This document shows, piece after piece, positions 53,222-64,000 of a stretch of DNA of 64,000 bases. Below the pieces are notes generated by a model that saw only the letters and a program-made list of their open reading frames with translations, searched no databases and was not told the origin of the DNA. Positions within the stretch are counted from its first letter, which is position 1. Each line of letters starts with the position of its first letter. Both the position numbers and the translations under genes were made by a program. Source of the stretch: an uncultured Treponema sp. (GTDB lineage: Bacteria > Spirochaetota > Spirochaetia > Treponematales > Treponemataceae); assembly GCA_949300145.1 (NCBI GenBank), contig CASGDA010000006.1, positions 62,001 through 126,000 on the forward strand. The letters run 5' to 3'.

Positions 53222-54409
53222 CTATTCGATAATCTCGGTAACCTGACCTGAAGCTACAGTGCGTCCGCCTTCACGAACAGCAAGCTTGAGACCTTTTTCC
53301 ATCGCGATAGGATGGATAAGCTCACCGATGATTTCTGTATTGTCACCGGGTTTAACCATATCAACTCCGTCGGGCAGAGTGATTGTTCCGGTAATGTCCG
53401 TAGTACGGAAATAGAACTGCGGGCGGTATCCGGAGAAGAACGGGCTGTGGCGTCCGCCTTCCTCTTTTGACAAAACGTAAATCTGAGCCTTGAATTTTGT
53501 GTGCGGTGTGATTGAACCGGGTTTTACGATAACCTGTCCGCGCTCAACAGCCTTTTTCTCAATACCGCGGAGAAGAAGACCTACGTTGTCGCCTGCAACA
53601 CCTTCATCAAGAAGCTTGTTGAACATTTCGATACCGGTGACGACAGTTTTCTGTGTCGGGCGGATACCGACAATTTCAACCTCTTCGTTCATCTTGATTA
53701 CACCGCGCTCGACACGACCGGTAACAACAGTTCCACGACCGGAAATCGTGAAGATGTCCTCGATCGGCATAAGGAACGGCTTGTCCGTCGCACGCTCGGG
53801 ATCCTGGAAATAATCGTCCATCGTTTTCAGAAGCTCTTCAATGCACTGTGTGTCCTCGGCGGTGGCGCCGTCGGCGAGAGCCTTGAACGCGGAACCCTGG
53901 ATGATGGGAGTGTCTTCCGGGAAACCGTATTCTTTTACAACATCGCGGACCTCTTCAACAACGAGTTCAAGAAGGTCAGGATCGTCAACAAGGTCAACCT
54001 TGTTGAGGAACACGATAATGGAAGGAACACCGACCTGACGGGCGAGAAGCAGGTGCTCGCGTGTCTGGGGCATTACAGAGTCAGGAGCTGAAACAACGAG
54101 AATAGCGCCGTCCATCTGAGCCGCACCGGTGATCATGTTCTTGATATAGTCAGCGTGTCCGGGGCAGTCGATGTGAGCATAGTGCCGCTTGTCAGACTGA
54201 TACTCAAGATGACGGGTATTGATTGTAATACCACGCTCTTTTTCTTCCGGAGCATTGTCAATTTCATCATACTTAAGCGCTTTGTCACCGAATTTTTTGG
54301 CGCAATACATAGTGATGGCAGCCGAAAGAGTTGTTTTACCATGGTCAACATGACCAATAGTACCAACATTCATGTGAGGTTTTGTTCGCTCGAACTTTTC
54401 CTTTGCCAT
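53222..54409 (-). CDS. tuf: Elongation factor Tu
   Basis: 395 residues. [22 protein letters not shown] and NKVDL are the GTPase motifs; effector region [12 protein letters not shown]. The overall sequence and length are of Treponema type. AGGAGG lies 6 bases before ATG. A promoter candidate stands at 54460-54488. The upstream neighbour is rpsG, not fusA. Confidence 0.98.
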   Translation of the reverse strand: MAKEKFERTKPHMNVGTIGHVDHGKTTLSAAITMYCAKKFGDKALKYDEIDNAPEEKERGITINTRHLEYQSDKRHYAHIDCPGHADYIKNMITGAAQMDGAILVVSAPDSVMPQTREHLLLARQVGVPSIIVFLNKVDLVDDPDLLELVVEEVRDVVKEYGFPEDTPIIQGSAFKALADGATAEDTQCIEELLKTMDDYFQDPERATDKPFLMPIEDIFTISGRGTVVTGRVERGVIKMNEEVEIVGIRPTQKTVVTGIEMFNKLLDEGVAGDNVGLLLRGIEKKAVERGQVIVKPGSITPHTKFKAQIYVLSKEEGGRHSPFFSGYRPQFYFRTTDITGTITLPDGVDMVKPGDNTEIIGELIHPIAMEKGLKLAVREGGRTVASGQVTEIIE

Positions 54410-54950
54410 GAGATCCTCCTAAAAGATTTATAGGCAAGCTAAATAATAAATAGTACCGCATTATAAGAAATCAACGGATTTTACGCAAGGGCGCAACCCG
54501 CAGATAACCCGGCGCAACGACCGGACTTAACGGCAAAATCACAAAATAAAACCGGAAAATGTAAAAGTAAAAAGACAACCAAGCAGCCATCCGCAGGGAC
54601 GGCAGTCAGACAGAAACAACCCATAGGATATCGGGCTGTTACGGCCGGAACCACCTGAATCATCATCAACATTACATTGACAACCGGTCTGGTATCCTGA
54701 GAAGCCGGCGGCGGGCCTTGAAAAAGACCGCCAATCCAAAGTTTCCGGACCTGAACCCTGGATACCAACGGCATCCAGGCAACGGAACCGGAAGGATGTA
54801 CTTGCACCTTGACAACAAGGGCTTTACAGCACACCGTGGATTCTCAAACAGAAACTGGTTTACAGCACAAACTATAAACACGCAATCAGTGTTATATTTT
54901 GTACTGTTTTTTTACAAATGTGTCAACACACAGGCTGAAAAATACCGGAA
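54410..54950 (-). other. 541-base noncoding gap at the usual fusA position
   Basis: No convincing gene on either strand: the open frames here have no family character. It contains two minus-strand promoter candidates. One directly follows rpsG (TTGACA at 54921-54926, TACAAA at 54898-54903, 17-base spacer). The other precedes tuf (TTGCGT at 54483-54488, TATAAT at 54460-54465, 17-base spacer). An inverted GGTATCC/GGATACC pair lies at about 54691-54697 and 54760-54766. It could be a long 5' leader or a small RNA. Confidence 0.6.
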
Positions 54951-55421
54951 CTACCAGCGGTAATGTGCGAAAGCTTTGTTTGCCTCCGCCATTTTGTGGG
55001 TATCTTCCTTCTTTTTGAAGGCGGAACCTGTATTGTTGAATGCGTCTATCAACTCGGCGGCAAGACGCTCCGACATTTCGTGTCCGCTGCGGGCACGGGC
55101 CGCGGCAATAATCCAGCGCATTCCGAGAGCTTCCCGGCGGGCTTCCCGGATTTCAACCGGAACCTGATAAGTGGCGCCACCGACCCTTCTGGATTTCACT
55201 TCGACCACGGGCTTAACATTCTCAAGGGCCTTGAGGAATACCTCGAGAGGCTCCTGGTTTGTTTTTGCCTTGATATTGTCCATCGCATCATACATAACAC
55301 GCATACAGACGGATTTTTTGCCGTGAAGCATCATTCTGGACACAAATTTGGACACAACCACACTGTGATACTTGCTGTCCGGAGCGACCGGACGCTCAAT
55401 AGCTTTGTTTTTTCTTCCCAT
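54951..55421 (-). CDS. rpsG: Ribosomal protein S7
   Basis: 156 residues. [23 protein letters not shown] and the C-terminal [23 protein letters not shown]-type ending match S7, the primary head-assembly protein. It follows rpsL by 9 bases. Confidence 0.97.
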   Translation of the reverse strand: MGRKNKAIERPVAPDSKYHSVVVSKFVSRMMLHGKKSVCMRVMYDAMDNIKAKTNQEPLEVFLKALENVKPVVEVKSRRVGGATYQVPVEIREARREALGMRWIIAAARARSGHEMSERLAAELIDAFNNTGSAFKKKEDTHKMAEANKAFAHYRW

Positions 55422-55430
55422 TTTTCAACC

Positions 55431-55805
55431 TCAAGCTTTTGGGCGTTTTGCACCGTATTTTGAACGGCTGCGCTTGCGGTCTTCCACACCGAGCGTATCC
55501 TTCGTTCCACGGATAATATGATAGCGCACACCGGGGAGGTCCTTTACACGTCCGCCACGTATAAGAACAACGGAGTGCTCCTGAAGATTATGACCGATTC
55601 CGGGGATATAAGCCGTAACCTCTATGCCATTACTAAGGCGGACACGGGCAACTTTCCGCAGGGCCGAATTAGGCTTTTTCGGAGTTACAGTCATAACACG
55701 TGTACAAACGCCACGGCGCTGCGGGCAGGACTGAAGCGCGGGGCTTTTAGTTCTGTTCGCAACCGTTTTGCGTCCTTGCTTTATAAGCTGGTTAATTGTA
55801 GGCAT
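55431..55805 (-). CDS. rpsL: Ribosomal protein S12
   Basis: 124 residues. [20 protein letters not shown] and [17 protein letters not shown] carry the Lys positions (E. coli K42 and K87) whose mutation gives streptomycin resistance; both are wild type. GAGGAGAAGG precedes ATG. Confidence 0.97.
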   Translation of the reverse strand: MPTINQLIKQGRKTVANRTKSPALQSCPQRRGVCTRVMTVTPKKPNSALRKVARVRLSNGIEVTAYIPGIGHNLQEHSVVLIRGGRVKDLPGVRYHIIRGTKDTLGVEDRKRSRSKYGAKRPKA

Positions 55806-55870
55806 TTGCCTTCTCCTCTTTATCTGATCCGGTCAGCACCCCGGACGTAAATACACAATAAAACCCGAGA

Positions 55871-55909
55871 GGTTCAGCCAGTATAATGGACTGACTGAAC
55901 CGATGTCAA
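55871..55909 (-). promoter_or_regulatory. Promoter of the rpsL-rpsG unit inside an inverted repeat
   Basis: TTGACA (55904-55909) and TATACT (55880-55885), 18 bases apart, on the minus strand between rpoC and rpsL. The inverted repeat GGTTCAG/CTGAACC (55871-55877, 55895-55901) spans the spacer and the -10 box; it can also act as a weak terminator for rpoBC because a T-rich stretch follows. Confidence 0.65.
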
Positions 55910-55911
55910 TA

Positions 55912-58900
55912 TTACTCGGAGTCTTCCTGCTCAAAATCCGAATCTTCAACAGCCGCCTCTTCCTCTTTTTCCTGGCGGCGGCGCTCAAGAATTTCATTCA
56001 TCTGGACATCAAGGTCGCTGTTATTCTGGTCAAAGAGCTTCACATTTCTGTAATGCTTTATTCCGGTTCCGGCCGGCACAAGATGACCGATGACGACATT
56101 TTCTTTTATACCGCGGAGATTGTCGCACACACCGGAGATTGCGGCGTTTGTAAGAACACGCGTTGTCTCCTGGAATGAAGCCGCGGAAATGAACGAATCC
56201 ACATTCAAAGAGGCCTTCGTTATTCCCTGGAACATCGGACGGGCAATGGCAGGCTGTCCGCCCTCTTCCATAACCCTGGCATTCTCCACGTTGAATTTGT
56301 ATTTATCGACCTGCTGTCCGTAAATAAACCTGGTATCGCCCACAGCCACGATTTCAACCTTCCGGAGCATCTGGCGGACGATAACACCGATGTGCTTGTC
56401 ATTGATGACAACACCCTGCGCGCGGTACACCTGCTGGATTTCGTCCATAAGGTAATTCTGAAGGGCATTCTCCCCGAGAATCGCCAGTATGTCGTGGGGA
56501 TTCAACGCCCCCTCGCAAAGTTTTTCACCGGCCTCAACAGTGTCCCCGTCGCGGACAAGAAGGAGTTTCGCCATCGGGACAAGATGCTTGAATTCCTTTC
56601 CGTACTGGTCTTTTACAATCAGAACACGTTTGTTCTTGAAGATTCCCTTGAACGAAACCGTTCCGGAAATCTGTGCCAGAACAGCAGGCTCCTTCGGCTT
56701 CCTCGCTTCAAAAAGCTCTGAAACACGGGGAAGACCACCGGTGATATCATGGGTTTTTGCGGAAGCCTTGAACATCTTCGCTATTGTGTCACCGGCTTTA
56801 ATCGGCGAGTTATCCTCCACCTGCAGGGTTGAACCTCCGGGAAGGTAATAAGAGCTGATTATATTACCGGAATCATCCGTGATAAGAACACGCGGCTGCT
56901 TTGTTTCAAACTGGAAGTCGCTTATCTTCTTTTCGACATTACCGGTGCTGGTATCCACCTCTTCAATAAGGGTTGATCCGGGAATAATATCCTCATAGCG
57001 GACATATCCGTCATATTCAGCGATAATCGGCTCCGAATGGGTATCGAAAGAAGCGATTGTTCCGCCGGCGGGAACAAAATCCGAAACCTTGACGGACACA
57101 TTTGAACCGTTTCTTATTTCGACCCTGTTTTCCGCGCCGATAAGATAAACAGCGTCCTCACGGCAGACCACACGGGCGATTTCAGTCGCAAGAATATCCT
57201 TTCCATTCCGGGAAACGACGGGCTCATCCTTCAAAACCTGCTGGCCGTCTTCAACAAGAACCTTATCGCCTTCTTTGAGTTTGTACTCATGCAAAACCTT
57301 ATTCACCGTAAGATAGCCTTTTCTGGTGAAAAGCCAGTTTCCGTTGTCAAGAACAACATGAACGCCTGAAATATCCTTGATAATGGCGGGATATTTCAAA
57401 ACGATTTTATTCTCTTCGGTAACCTTGGAGGCGGTGCCGCCAACATGGAAGGTACGCATCGTCAGCTGTGTACCGGGCTGACCGATTGACTGGGCGGCGA
57501 TAATACCGACAGCCTCACCGATTTCAACCACCTTGTTACGGGCAAGATTGCGACCGTAACACTTTACGCACACACCGTGGGACGACTCGCAGGTTAAAAC
57601 CGTGCGCAGTTTCACGGACTCAACGCCGGAAGCCTCGATTTTTTCAGCGATTTCATCGGTGATATATTCGTTGACATCTATGATAACTTCTTTTGTTATC
57701 GGATGAAGGACACGCTCAAGCGTATATCTTCCGACAATCCTGCTGCTCAACCTCTCAACAATCTCATCGTCATTTTTTACGGCGGTGTATTCTATACCGT
57801 TGATGGTGCCGCAATCCTCTTCGTTGACGACAACATCCTGGGCGATATCCACAAGGCGGCGGGTAAGATAACCGGCATCCGCCGTTTTAAGGGCGGTGTC
57901 AGCGAGACCCTTTCTTGCACCGTTGGTTGAAATGAAGAACTCAATAACGGAAAGGCCTTCCTTGAAGTTGGAACGAATCGGAAGCTCGATGATGTCTCCG
58001 TTAGGCTTGGCCATAAGACCGCGCATACCGGCCAGCTGGCTTATCTGTCCGCGGCTACCACGGGCACCGGAAGTAGCCATCATGTAAATGGTATTGAATC
58101 CTTCCTTATCGTTTTCAAGATGCTGCATCATCACATTGGTGAGCTCTTTGTTGATTTTCGACCATTCGTCGCACACACGCTCATAACGCTCACCGGCGGT
58201 GATTTCACCTTTTGTATACTGCTCCTGGATGCTTTTCACGGCATCGTTGGTTCTGGCAATCATGTCCGCCTTTTCCGGAGGAATGATGATATCATCCATA
58301 CTCAGGGTTGCCCCGAAGAAGGTAGCGTACTTGTAACCGGTTGATTTGAGCTTATCCAGCATCTGGACAGTAAGCCAGGGACCTTTTTCCTTATGGACCT
58401 TTTCGATGAGCCGGCGGATAGCCTTGTCATCGAGGCATTCATTGACGAACGGGACACCTTCCGGCATTTCCTCATTGAAAACCAGGCGGCCCGGAGTCGT
58501 CCTGACCATTTCACCGCGGTATTTCACTTCGATTGCGGACTGCCAGCCTACGGCACCGGCTTCAGCGGCCATCATAACCTCGTCCACATTCATATAACGG
58601 CGGCCGGTTCCTTTTCCGGACGGACGCTCTTTCGTCAGATAATACAACCCGAGAACCATGTCCTGCGACGGGAAAACAATCGACTTTCCGCTGGCGGGGT
58701 CGAGCAGGTTGCGGCTGGAAAGCATAAGAGTCCAGCACTCCATCTGGGCGGCCTGTGTAAGGGGCACGTGGACAGCCATCTGGTCACCGTCAAAGTCAGC
58801 GTTAAAGGCTTTACAAACAAGAGGATGCAGCCTGATAGCCTTTCCCTCGACAAGAACCGGCTCAAAAGCCTGAATCCCCAACCGGTGCAGGGTAGGCGCG

Positions 58901-60141
58901 CGGTTAAGCATTACGGGATGCTCTTTAACGACTTCATCAAGGATTGCGAAAACCTCGGGGGATTCCTGCTCGACAAGGAGTTTCGCCTTTTTGATATTGT
59001 AGACAACATCCTTGTCCACAAGTTTTTTCATTATAAACGGCTTGAAAAGCTCAAGCGCCATTTTTGTAGGCAGTCCGCACTGCCACATTTTCAGTTCAGG
59101 ACCGACAACAATTACGGAACGGCCGGAATAGTCAACACGTTTACCGAGGAGGTTCTGGCGGAAGCGGCCCTGCTTTCCCTTGAGCATATCGGAAATGGAT
59201 TTGAGAGGACGGTTTGAAGCACCTTTTATAACCCGTTTACGCTTTGAATTGTCAAAAAGAGCGTCCACGGCTTCCTGAAGCATACGCTTCTCATTCCTGA
59301 TAATGATATCAGGGGCATTCAAACTCATCAGCCGTTTGAGACGGTTGTTGCGGTTTATAACACGGCGGTAAAGGTCATTCAGGTCAGAAGTCGCAAAGCG
59401 CCCGCCGTCCAGCTGCACCATAGGACGAAGGTCAGGCGGAATAACGGGAATCACATCAAGAATCATCCAGGAAGGCTGGTTTGTTGACGCCCTGAAGTTC
59501 TCAACGATTTCAATCCGTTTTAAAAGACGCTTGTCACTCTTGGCGCCTTTTTCAATCATTTTTGCGCGCAGTTCGGAAGCGAGCTCATCCAGATTGATAT
59601 TTTCCAGCAGGGTTTTTATGGCTTCGGCCCCCATGCCGGCGGTAAAGGAAGAACCGTACCGCTCCTGGGCCTCCCTGTATTCATCCTCATTGAGGAGCTG
59701 GTTTTTCTTTAAATCTGTGTCACCCGGATCTATGACAATGTATTTTTCATAATAAAGGACAGAACGCAGAGCCGTAACCTGAAGGTCAAGGAGAAGCCCC
59801 ATGCGGCTGGGGACAGACCTGTAATACCAGATGTGGGAAACAGGGGCCGCCAATTCAACATGCCCCATGCGCTCACGCCGGACTTTGAAGTGGGTGACTT
59901 CAACACCACAACGGTCGCAGATAACACCCTTATAGCGGATTGATTTGAATTTTCCGCAGTAGCATTCCCATTCTTTTGTGGTACCGAAAATACGCTCGCA
60001 GAACAGACCGTCTTTCTCCGGACGGAGCGTGCGGTAGTTGATGGTTTCCGGTTTCTTTACTTCACCGTAGGACCAGGAACGGATTGTCTCCGGAGAAGCA
60101 AGCTTTATCATCAAACTGTCAAAATCCTGAATATCTCTCAT
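55912..60141 (-). CDS. rpoC: RNA polymerase beta' subunit
   Basis: 1409 residues. The N-terminal zinc site ([20 protein letters not shown], about 60-80), catalytic [12 protein letters not shown] (about 445-456) with the three Asp, and the bridge/trigger helices are intact. The acidic C-terminal tail ([17 protein letters not shown]) is spirochaete-like. It follows rpoB by 43 bases. Confidence 0.98.
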   Translation of the reverse strand: MRDIQDFDSLMIKLASPETIRSWSYGEVKKPETINYRTLRPEKDGLFCERIFGTTKEWECYCGKFKSIRYKGVICDRCGVEVTHFKVRRERMGHVELAAPVSHIWYYRSVPSRMGLLLDLQVTALRSVLYYEKYIVIDPGDTDLKKNQLLNEDEYREAQERYGSSFTAGMGAEAIKTLLENINLDELASELRAKMIEKGAKSDKRLLKRIEIVENFRASTNQPSWMILDVIPVIPPDLRPMVQLDGGRFATSDLNDLYRRVINRNNRLKRLMSLNAPDIIIRNEKRMLQEAVDALFDNSKRKRVIKGASNRPLKSISDMLKGKQGRFRQNLLGKRVDYSGRSVIVVGPELKMWQCGLPTKMALELFKPFIMKKLVDKDVVYNIKKAKLLVEQESPEVFAILDEVVKEHPVMLNRAPTLHRLGIQAFEPVLVEGKAIRLHPLVCKAFNADFDGDQMAVHVPLTQAAQMECWTLMLSSRNLLDPASGKSIVFPSQDMVLGLYYLTKERPSGKGTGRRYMNVDEVMMAAEAGAVGWQSAIEVKYRGEMVRTTPGRLVFNEEMPEGVPFVNECLDDKAIRRLIEKVHKEKGPWLTVQMLDKLKSTGYKYATFFGATLSMDDIIIPPEKADMIARTNDAVKSIQEQYTKGEITAGERYERVCDEWSKINKELTNVMMQHLENDKEGFNTIYMMATSGARGSRGQISQLAGMRGLMAKPNGDIIELPIRSNFKEGLSVIEFFISTNGARKGLADTALKTADAGYLTRRLVDIAQDVVVNEEDCGTINGIEYTAVKNDDEIVERLSSRIVGRYTLERVLHPITKEVIIDVNEYITDEIAEKIEASGVESVKLRTVLTCESSHGVCVKCYGRNLARNKVVEIGEAVGIIAAQSIGQPGTQLTMRTFHVGGTASKVTEENKIVLKYPAIIKDISGVHVVLDNGNWLFTRKGYLTVNKVLHEYKLKEGDKVLVEDGQQVLKDEPVVSRNGKDILATEIARVVCREDAVYLIGAENRVEIRNGSNVSVKVSDFVPAGGTIASFDTHSEPIIAEYDGYVRYEDIIPGSTLIEEVDTSTGNVEKKISDFQFETKQPRVLITDDSGNIISSYYLPGGSTLQVEDNSPIKAGDTIAKMFKASAKTHDITGGLPRVSELFEARKPKEPAVLAQISGTVSFKGIFKNKRVLIVKDQYGKEFKHLVPMAKLLLVRDGDTVEAGEKLCEGALNPHDILAILGENALQNYLMDEIQQVYRAQGVVINDKHIGVIVRQMLRKVEIVAVGDTRFIYGQQVDKYKFNVENARVMEEGGQPAIARPMFQGITKASLNVDSFISAASFQETTRVLTNAAISGVCDNLRGIKENVVIGHLVPAGTGIKHYRNVKLFDQNNSDLDVQMNEILERRRQEKEEEAAVEDSDFEQEDSE

Positions 60142-60184
60142 GTTTGTCCTCTAGTTTTTCCAATATACCTGTATACCTGTCCGT

Positions 60185-63100
60185 CTAGAAATTGGATCCG
60201 GTTTTCGCAATAAGTTCCTCGTCACGCTCTGTAAGAGGAATTTGTTTACCTTTTGCATCATAAATCGTGAAATCCAGAGCCAGACCGCGTAATTCCTGCA
60301 CAAGAACATTGAAGGACTCCGGAATACCGGCAGGAGCCGAAGGCTCACCCTTGACGATAGACTCATAAATCTTGGAGCGGCCGTTCATATCATCAGACTT
60401 GATGGTAAGCAGTTCCTGCAGGGTATTCGCCGCACCGTAAGCTTCCAGCGCCCAAACCTCCATTTCACCCAGACGCTGTCCGCCGAACTGGGCTTTTCCT
60501 CCCAGAGGCTGCTGGGTGACAAGAGAATAGGGACCGGTGGACCGGGCGTGCATTTTGTCATCAACAAGATGATGGAGTTTCATAAAGTATATGACACCGA
60601 CAAAAACGGGGTTATCGAAAGGAACTCCGGTACGTCCGTCACGCAGAATAACCTTGGAATTTTCCGGGAAACCCGCCTCCGCAAGTTTTTCGCCTATCTG
60701 CTCGTTTGTCGGAGACTGGAAAACAGGAGACTCGAACCACTTGTCAAGATACTTTGCGGCAAGTCCAAGCTCGGATTCCATAATCTGTCCGATATTCATG
60801 CGGGACGGAACCCCCAGGGGATTAAGACAAATATCCAGAGGCGTACCGTCTTCCATGTACGGCATATCTTCTTCAGGAAGGATGCGGGCGACAATACCTT
60901 TGTTTCCGTGCCGTCCGGCCATCTTGTCGCCTTCACGGAGCTTGCGCTTTGTAGCGACAAGGACTTTGACAACCTCATCAACACCGGGATTCAAGTCATC
61001 GCCCTCCGTGCGGCGGAGACGCTGGACATCAATAATGGTACCTTCCACACCGTGGGGAACCTTCAGCGAAGAATCCTTCACTTCACGAGCCTTTTCACCG
61101 AAAATCGAATTAAGAAGCTTGAATTCCGGAGTGGTTTCCGTCTCGCTTTTAGGAGTAACCTTTCCTATGAGAATGTCCCCGGAACGCACCTTGGCTCCGA
61201 TACGGATGATACCCTCACTGTCCAGGTTATCAATGCACTTCTCGCTGGTATTGGGGATGTCCCTTGTAAGTTTTTCCGGCCCGAGTTTGGTTTCCCTTAC
61301 TTCAGTTGTAAATTCCTTGATATGGATTGAAGTGAACATATCTTCTTTTACGACACGCTGGGAAATCAGGATGGCGTCTTCGTAATTATAGCCGTTCCAA
61401 GGCACAAAACCGACAAGAATATTGCGGCCCAGGGCAAGTTCCCCGTTATAAGTTGCAGGTCCGTCAGCCAAAGACTGTCCGGCGGAAACATTCTGTCCAA
61501 GATGAACAACAGGTCGCTGGTGATAACAGGTATCCTGGTTTGTCCGCTGGTATTTCAACAGCAAATATTCATCACGCGCCGAAGGATCCTCATCCGGAAC
61601 AATAATAATTTTTTCCGCGGAAACATAGTCAACTTTTCCGGCTCTTTTCGCCTTTATCAGGACACCGGAGTCATAAGCGCATTTGCCTTCCATTCCGGTA
61701 CCGACCCTCGGCGGTTCCGGGAAAACAAGGGGAACAGCCTGACGCTGCATGTTGGAACCCATCAAAGCACGGTTGGCGTCGTCATGTTCCAGGAAGGGGA
61801 TAAGAGACGCGGAAACAGATATAATCTGCTTCGGGGAAACGTCCATGTATTGTACTTCCTTCGGGGACCGGGTCGTATAATCGCCGCGGTGACGGCAGGA
61901 AATCTGATCAGCAGCAATCACACCGTTTTCGTTCACGGCGGTGGAAGACTGGGCGATGTAATATTTATCCTCATCCATCGCGGAAAGGTATTCAACCTCA
62001 CGGGTGGCGACTCCGTCCACAATCTTTACATAGGGCGCTTCCAGAAATCCGTAATCATTAACCCGTGTATAGTTAGCCAGCGAAACGATGAGACCGATGT
62101 TCGGACCTTCAGGCGTTTCAATCGGACACATGCGTCCGTAGTGTGTATAATGAACATCGCGGACCTCAAATCCGGCACGGTCCCTGGAAAGACCTCCGGG
62201 ACCGAGGGCGTTGAGGCGGCGCTTATGGGTAAGCTCCGCGAGCGGGTTTACCTGATCCATAAACTGCGACAGCTGGCTTGAACCGAAGAATTCTTTTATC
62301 GCCGCAACAATCGGCTTGATTGAAATCAAATCCTGCGGCTTTATCGTCTCCGTTTCTTTAAGGCTCATCCTTTCCTTGGCTATACGCTCCATCCTTGAAA
62401 AGGCTGTTTTCAAGGTATTCGTCATAAGCTCGCCCACGGAACGGACACGGCGGTTGCCGAGATGGTCAATATCATCCACCAACTCAGGTTTGGTATAAAC
62501 TTTAATCAGGAACTTCATCGTAGCGATGATATCCTGCTTTACCAAAGTGAATTCAGCGACAGGTTCTTCGTAATCGAATTTTTTATTGAGTTTATAACGT
62601 CCCACGCGGCCAAGATCATACCTTCTGGAAGAGAAGAACATGGATGTAAGGTCTTTTTCGGCGTTTTCCACAGTGATAGGCTCACCGGGCATAAGAACGG
62701 AATAAACCGCGGCAAGAGCGTCTTCTTTAGAAGGCTCGTCATTTTCAGAATCTTTTCCGGAATAACGGATTTCTTCCCTTTCAAAACAATTGATAATCAT
62801 CGGGGAACTAAGGGAATCCGGGGAATTGAAATCGATTATTTCGATTTCATGCACATTATTCAAAAGGAGCTCGTCAATATTATGTGGATGAATCTTTTCA
62901 CCGGCGCGGTAAAGCTTTATCCGGGCACCTGTCTCGTCGGTTACATAAACAGCCGAAGCGAAAACGTTTCCGACAAGGGATTCCTGATATTCCCGGTTGT
63001 CAGTCACCTCCACCTTTTTTGTCACATAAAAGCAGCGGATGATTTCTTCACGGGTCTGCACCCCGAGAGCCCGGAGGAAAAGGGTTCCGAGGACACGCTT

Positions 63101-63682
63101 TTTCCGGTCTATTTTTGCGTAAATAAGCTCTTTTTTCTGGTCAATTTCAAATTCCAGCCAGCTTCCGCGGTAAGGAATGATACGGCTGGAGAAAACACCT
63201 TTCTCATGGCTGAAAATCACGCCCGGCGAACGGTGGATTTGGGAAACCACAACCCGTTCCGCACCGTTTATGATAAAGGTTCCGCGGTCCGTCATGAGCG
63301 GAATATCGCCCATGTAAATATCTTTCTGACGGATTTCACCCGTCTGCTGGAAAATCAGGTTTATTCTGGCCTTCAGGGGAACGGCATAAGTAAGGTTTTT
63401 CTGTTTGCATTCCAACTCGGAGAATTTAATACCGCTGTCATCAAGCTCATAGAATTCATATTCAAGGACCATATCACCGTTCGGGCTTTCGATGGGGAAA
63501 GTCGAGCGAAAAACCTCTTCCAATCCGATATCTTCGGTTGAATCCGATGACTCTGATTTATCGCGGTTGAGGAATTTCTTGTATGATGAAAGCTGAATAT
63601 CAATTAAATCAGGCAATTCCATGAAATTAGGAATATTTTTGCCGATATACTGGCGGTTGAAAACAGGGACTCCTGTAGACAT
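60185..63682 (-). CDS. rpoB: RNA polymerase beta subunit
   Basis: 1165 residues. The rifampicin pocket reads [18 protein letters not shown] then [13 protein letters not shown]; the residue matching E. coli Ser531 is Asn491 (codon at 62210-62212). The C-terminal [24 protein letters not shown] is normal. AGGAGG stands 7 bases before ATG. It is preceded by rplL. Confidence 0.98.
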   Translation of the reverse strand: MSTGVPVFNRQYIGKNIPNFMELPDLIDIQLSSYKKFLNRDKSESSDSTEDIGLEEVFRSTFPIESPNGDMVLEYEFYELDDSGIKFSELECKQKNLTYAVPLKARINLIFQQTGEIRQKDIYMGDIPLMTDRGTFIINGAERVVVSQIHRSPGVIFSHEKGVFSSRIIPYRGSWLEFEIDQKKELIYAKIDRKKRVLGTLFLRALGVQTREEIIRCFYVTKKVEVTDNREYQESLVGNVFASAVYVTDETGARIKLYRAGEKIHPHNIDELLLNNVHEIEIIDFNSPDSLSSPMIINCFEREEIRYSGKDSENDEPSKEDALAAVYSVLMPGEPITVENAEKDLTSMFFSSRRYDLGRVGRYKLNKKFDYEEPVAEFTLVKQDIIATMKFLIKVYTKPELVDDIDHLGNRRVRSVGELMTNTLKTAFSRMERIAKERMSLKETETIKPQDLISIKPIVAAIKEFFGSSQLSQFMDQVNPLAELTHKRRLNALGPGGLSRDRAGFEVRDVHYTHYGRMCPIETPEGPNIGLIVSLANYTRVNDYGFLEAPYVKIVDGVATREVEYLSAMDEDKYYIAQSSTAVNENGVIAADQISCRHRGDYTTRSPKEVQYMDVSPKQIISVSASLIPFLEHDDANRALMGSNMQRQAVPLVFPEPPRVGTGMEGKCAYDSGVLIKAKRAGKVDYVSAEKIIIVPDEDPSARDEYLLLKYQRTNQDTCYHQRPVVHLGQNVSAGQSLADGPATYNGELALGRNILVGFVPWNGYNYEDAILISQRVVKEDMFTSIHIKEFTTEVRETKLGPEKLTRDIPNTSEKCIDNLDSEGIIRIGAKVRSGDILIGKVTPKSETETTPEFKLLNSIFGEKAREVKDSSLKVPHGVEGTIIDVQRLRRTEGDDLNPGVDEVVKVLVATKRKLREGDKMAGRHGNKGIVARILPEEDMPYMEDGTPLDICLNPLGVPSRMNIGQIMESELGLAAKYLDKWFESPVFQSPTNEQIGEKLAEAGFPENSKVILRDGRTGVPFDNPVFVGVIYFMKLHHLVDDKMHARSTGPYSLVTQQPLGGKAQFGGQRLGEMEVWALEAYGAANTLQELLTIKSDDMNGRSKIYESIVKGEPSAPAGIPESFNVLVQELRGLALDFTIYDAKGKQIPLTERDEELIAKTGSNF

Positions 63683-63789
63683 CCCTACACCTCCTCACAA
63701 ATGGGACAAAACAAACAGCCGGGGGAAAATTTTCCACCGGAAGCCGAACCAAGAGACAGAGAACTGATTTTTATTGTCGTGAAGCGGCG

Positions 63790-63821
63790 AGCGGACCGCC
63801 CGGAAAAACCCGGCAGTCCGC
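63790..63821 (-). promoter_or_regulatory. Hairpin between rplL and rpoB
   Basis: GCGGACCGCCCGG and CCCGGCAGTCCGC (63791-63821) pair in 11 of 13 positions around an A-run loop. No T-run follows, so it looks like an attenuation or processing site rather than a full terminator, as known for the same gap in other bacteria. Confidence 0.55.
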
Positions 63822-63829
63822 AACGCGGA

Positions 63830-64000
63830 TTAAGCAATCTTAACAACTCCACCGGCGGCTTCAATTGATTCTTTAATTTTCGCCGCATCTTCTTTAGATA
63901 CATTTTCTTTAAGAGTTTTGGGAGCGCCCTCAACAAGGTCTTTAGCTTCCTTAAGACCAAGGCCTGTAACGGCACGCACTTCCTTGATAACCGCGATTTT
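63830..64000 (-). CDS. rplL: Ribosomal protein L7/L12, C-terminal part (runs off right edge)
   Basis: The last 56 residues are visible: [24 protein letters not shown] and [18 protein letters not shown], the L7/L12 C-terminal domain that recruits translation factors. Its start lies beyond the window. Confidence 0.96.
   Translation of the reverse strand, partial: KIAVIKEVRAVTGLGLKEAKDLVEGAPKTLKENVSKEDAAKIKESIEAAGGVVKIA

Noticed and set aside
54481-54834. 117-codon open frame in the rpsG-tuf gap
   Set aside because: Composition is unlike the surrounding genes, no motif, no ribosome-binding site; treated as noncoding leader.
1-64000. tRNA, rRNA, CRISPR array or IS element
   Set aside because: None could be recognised by eye on either strand; no tandem spaced repeats or transposase-like proteins were seen. 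A covariance-model tRNA scan was not possible.

Overview
The window is a patchwork of three compositional blocks. The right half is the chromosome of a spirochaete, most likely a Treponema-like organism. It carries rplL-rpoB-rpoC-rpsL-rpsG-tuf and the complete S10/spc/alpha ribosomal cluster on the minus strand. Support for a spirochaete comes from the sequence type of EF-Tu and RNA polymerase, including an Asn at the RpoB position that spirochaetes are known to carry, and from a diversity-generating retroelement of the kind known in Treponema. Genus-level assignment is inference.

Block 1 (1-13.6 kb, clearly GC-rich) is one arm of a short-tailed-type phage or prophage, read almost entirely on the minus strand. 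In transcription order it holds a PD-(D/E)XK nuclease, SSB, ERF annealing protein, HNH protein, a cytosine DNA methyltransferase with a second long gene overprinted in another frame, small zinc proteins, a DnaC-like helicase loader, terminase subunits, portal, scaffold and the start of the major capsid gene. A two-gene island (3.3-4.1 kb) runs the opposite way between terminase and portal and has its own strong promoter and operator-like palindrome.

Block 2 (13.64-31.33 kb, AT-rich) is part of a second phage. It opens with a 5'-truncated baseplate hub gene, followed by a Mu-like baseplate/tail cluster on the plus strand. The cluster ends in a complete diversity-generating retroelement: C-type-lectin target gene with variable repeat, avd, template repeat and reverse transcriptase. 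The other strand carries a primase-helicase, ParA/ParB, SSB and many small genes, and ends at a divergent switch region with two HTH regulators. ParAB plus its own primase suggests a phage-plasmid lifestyle. No integrase and no head genes are visible. The junction at about 13.61-13.64 kb is abrupt and could be either a real recombination scar or an assembly chimera.

Block 3 (31.4-64 kb) is chromosomal. A TetR regulator with an accessory FtsH, a Nudix hydrolase, an HD protein, a membrane diguanylate cyclase and an ECF sigma/anti-sigma operon with a secreted EF-hand-like protein precede the ribosomal superoperon. The sigma and FtsH sets look Firmicutes-like. The ribosomal genes are tightly packed with frequent start/stop overlaps, have a terminator hairpin after the last gene, and lack fusA (a 541-base noncoding gap sits at that place), adk, map and infA.

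No rRNA, tRNA, CRISPR array or insertion sequence was seen.
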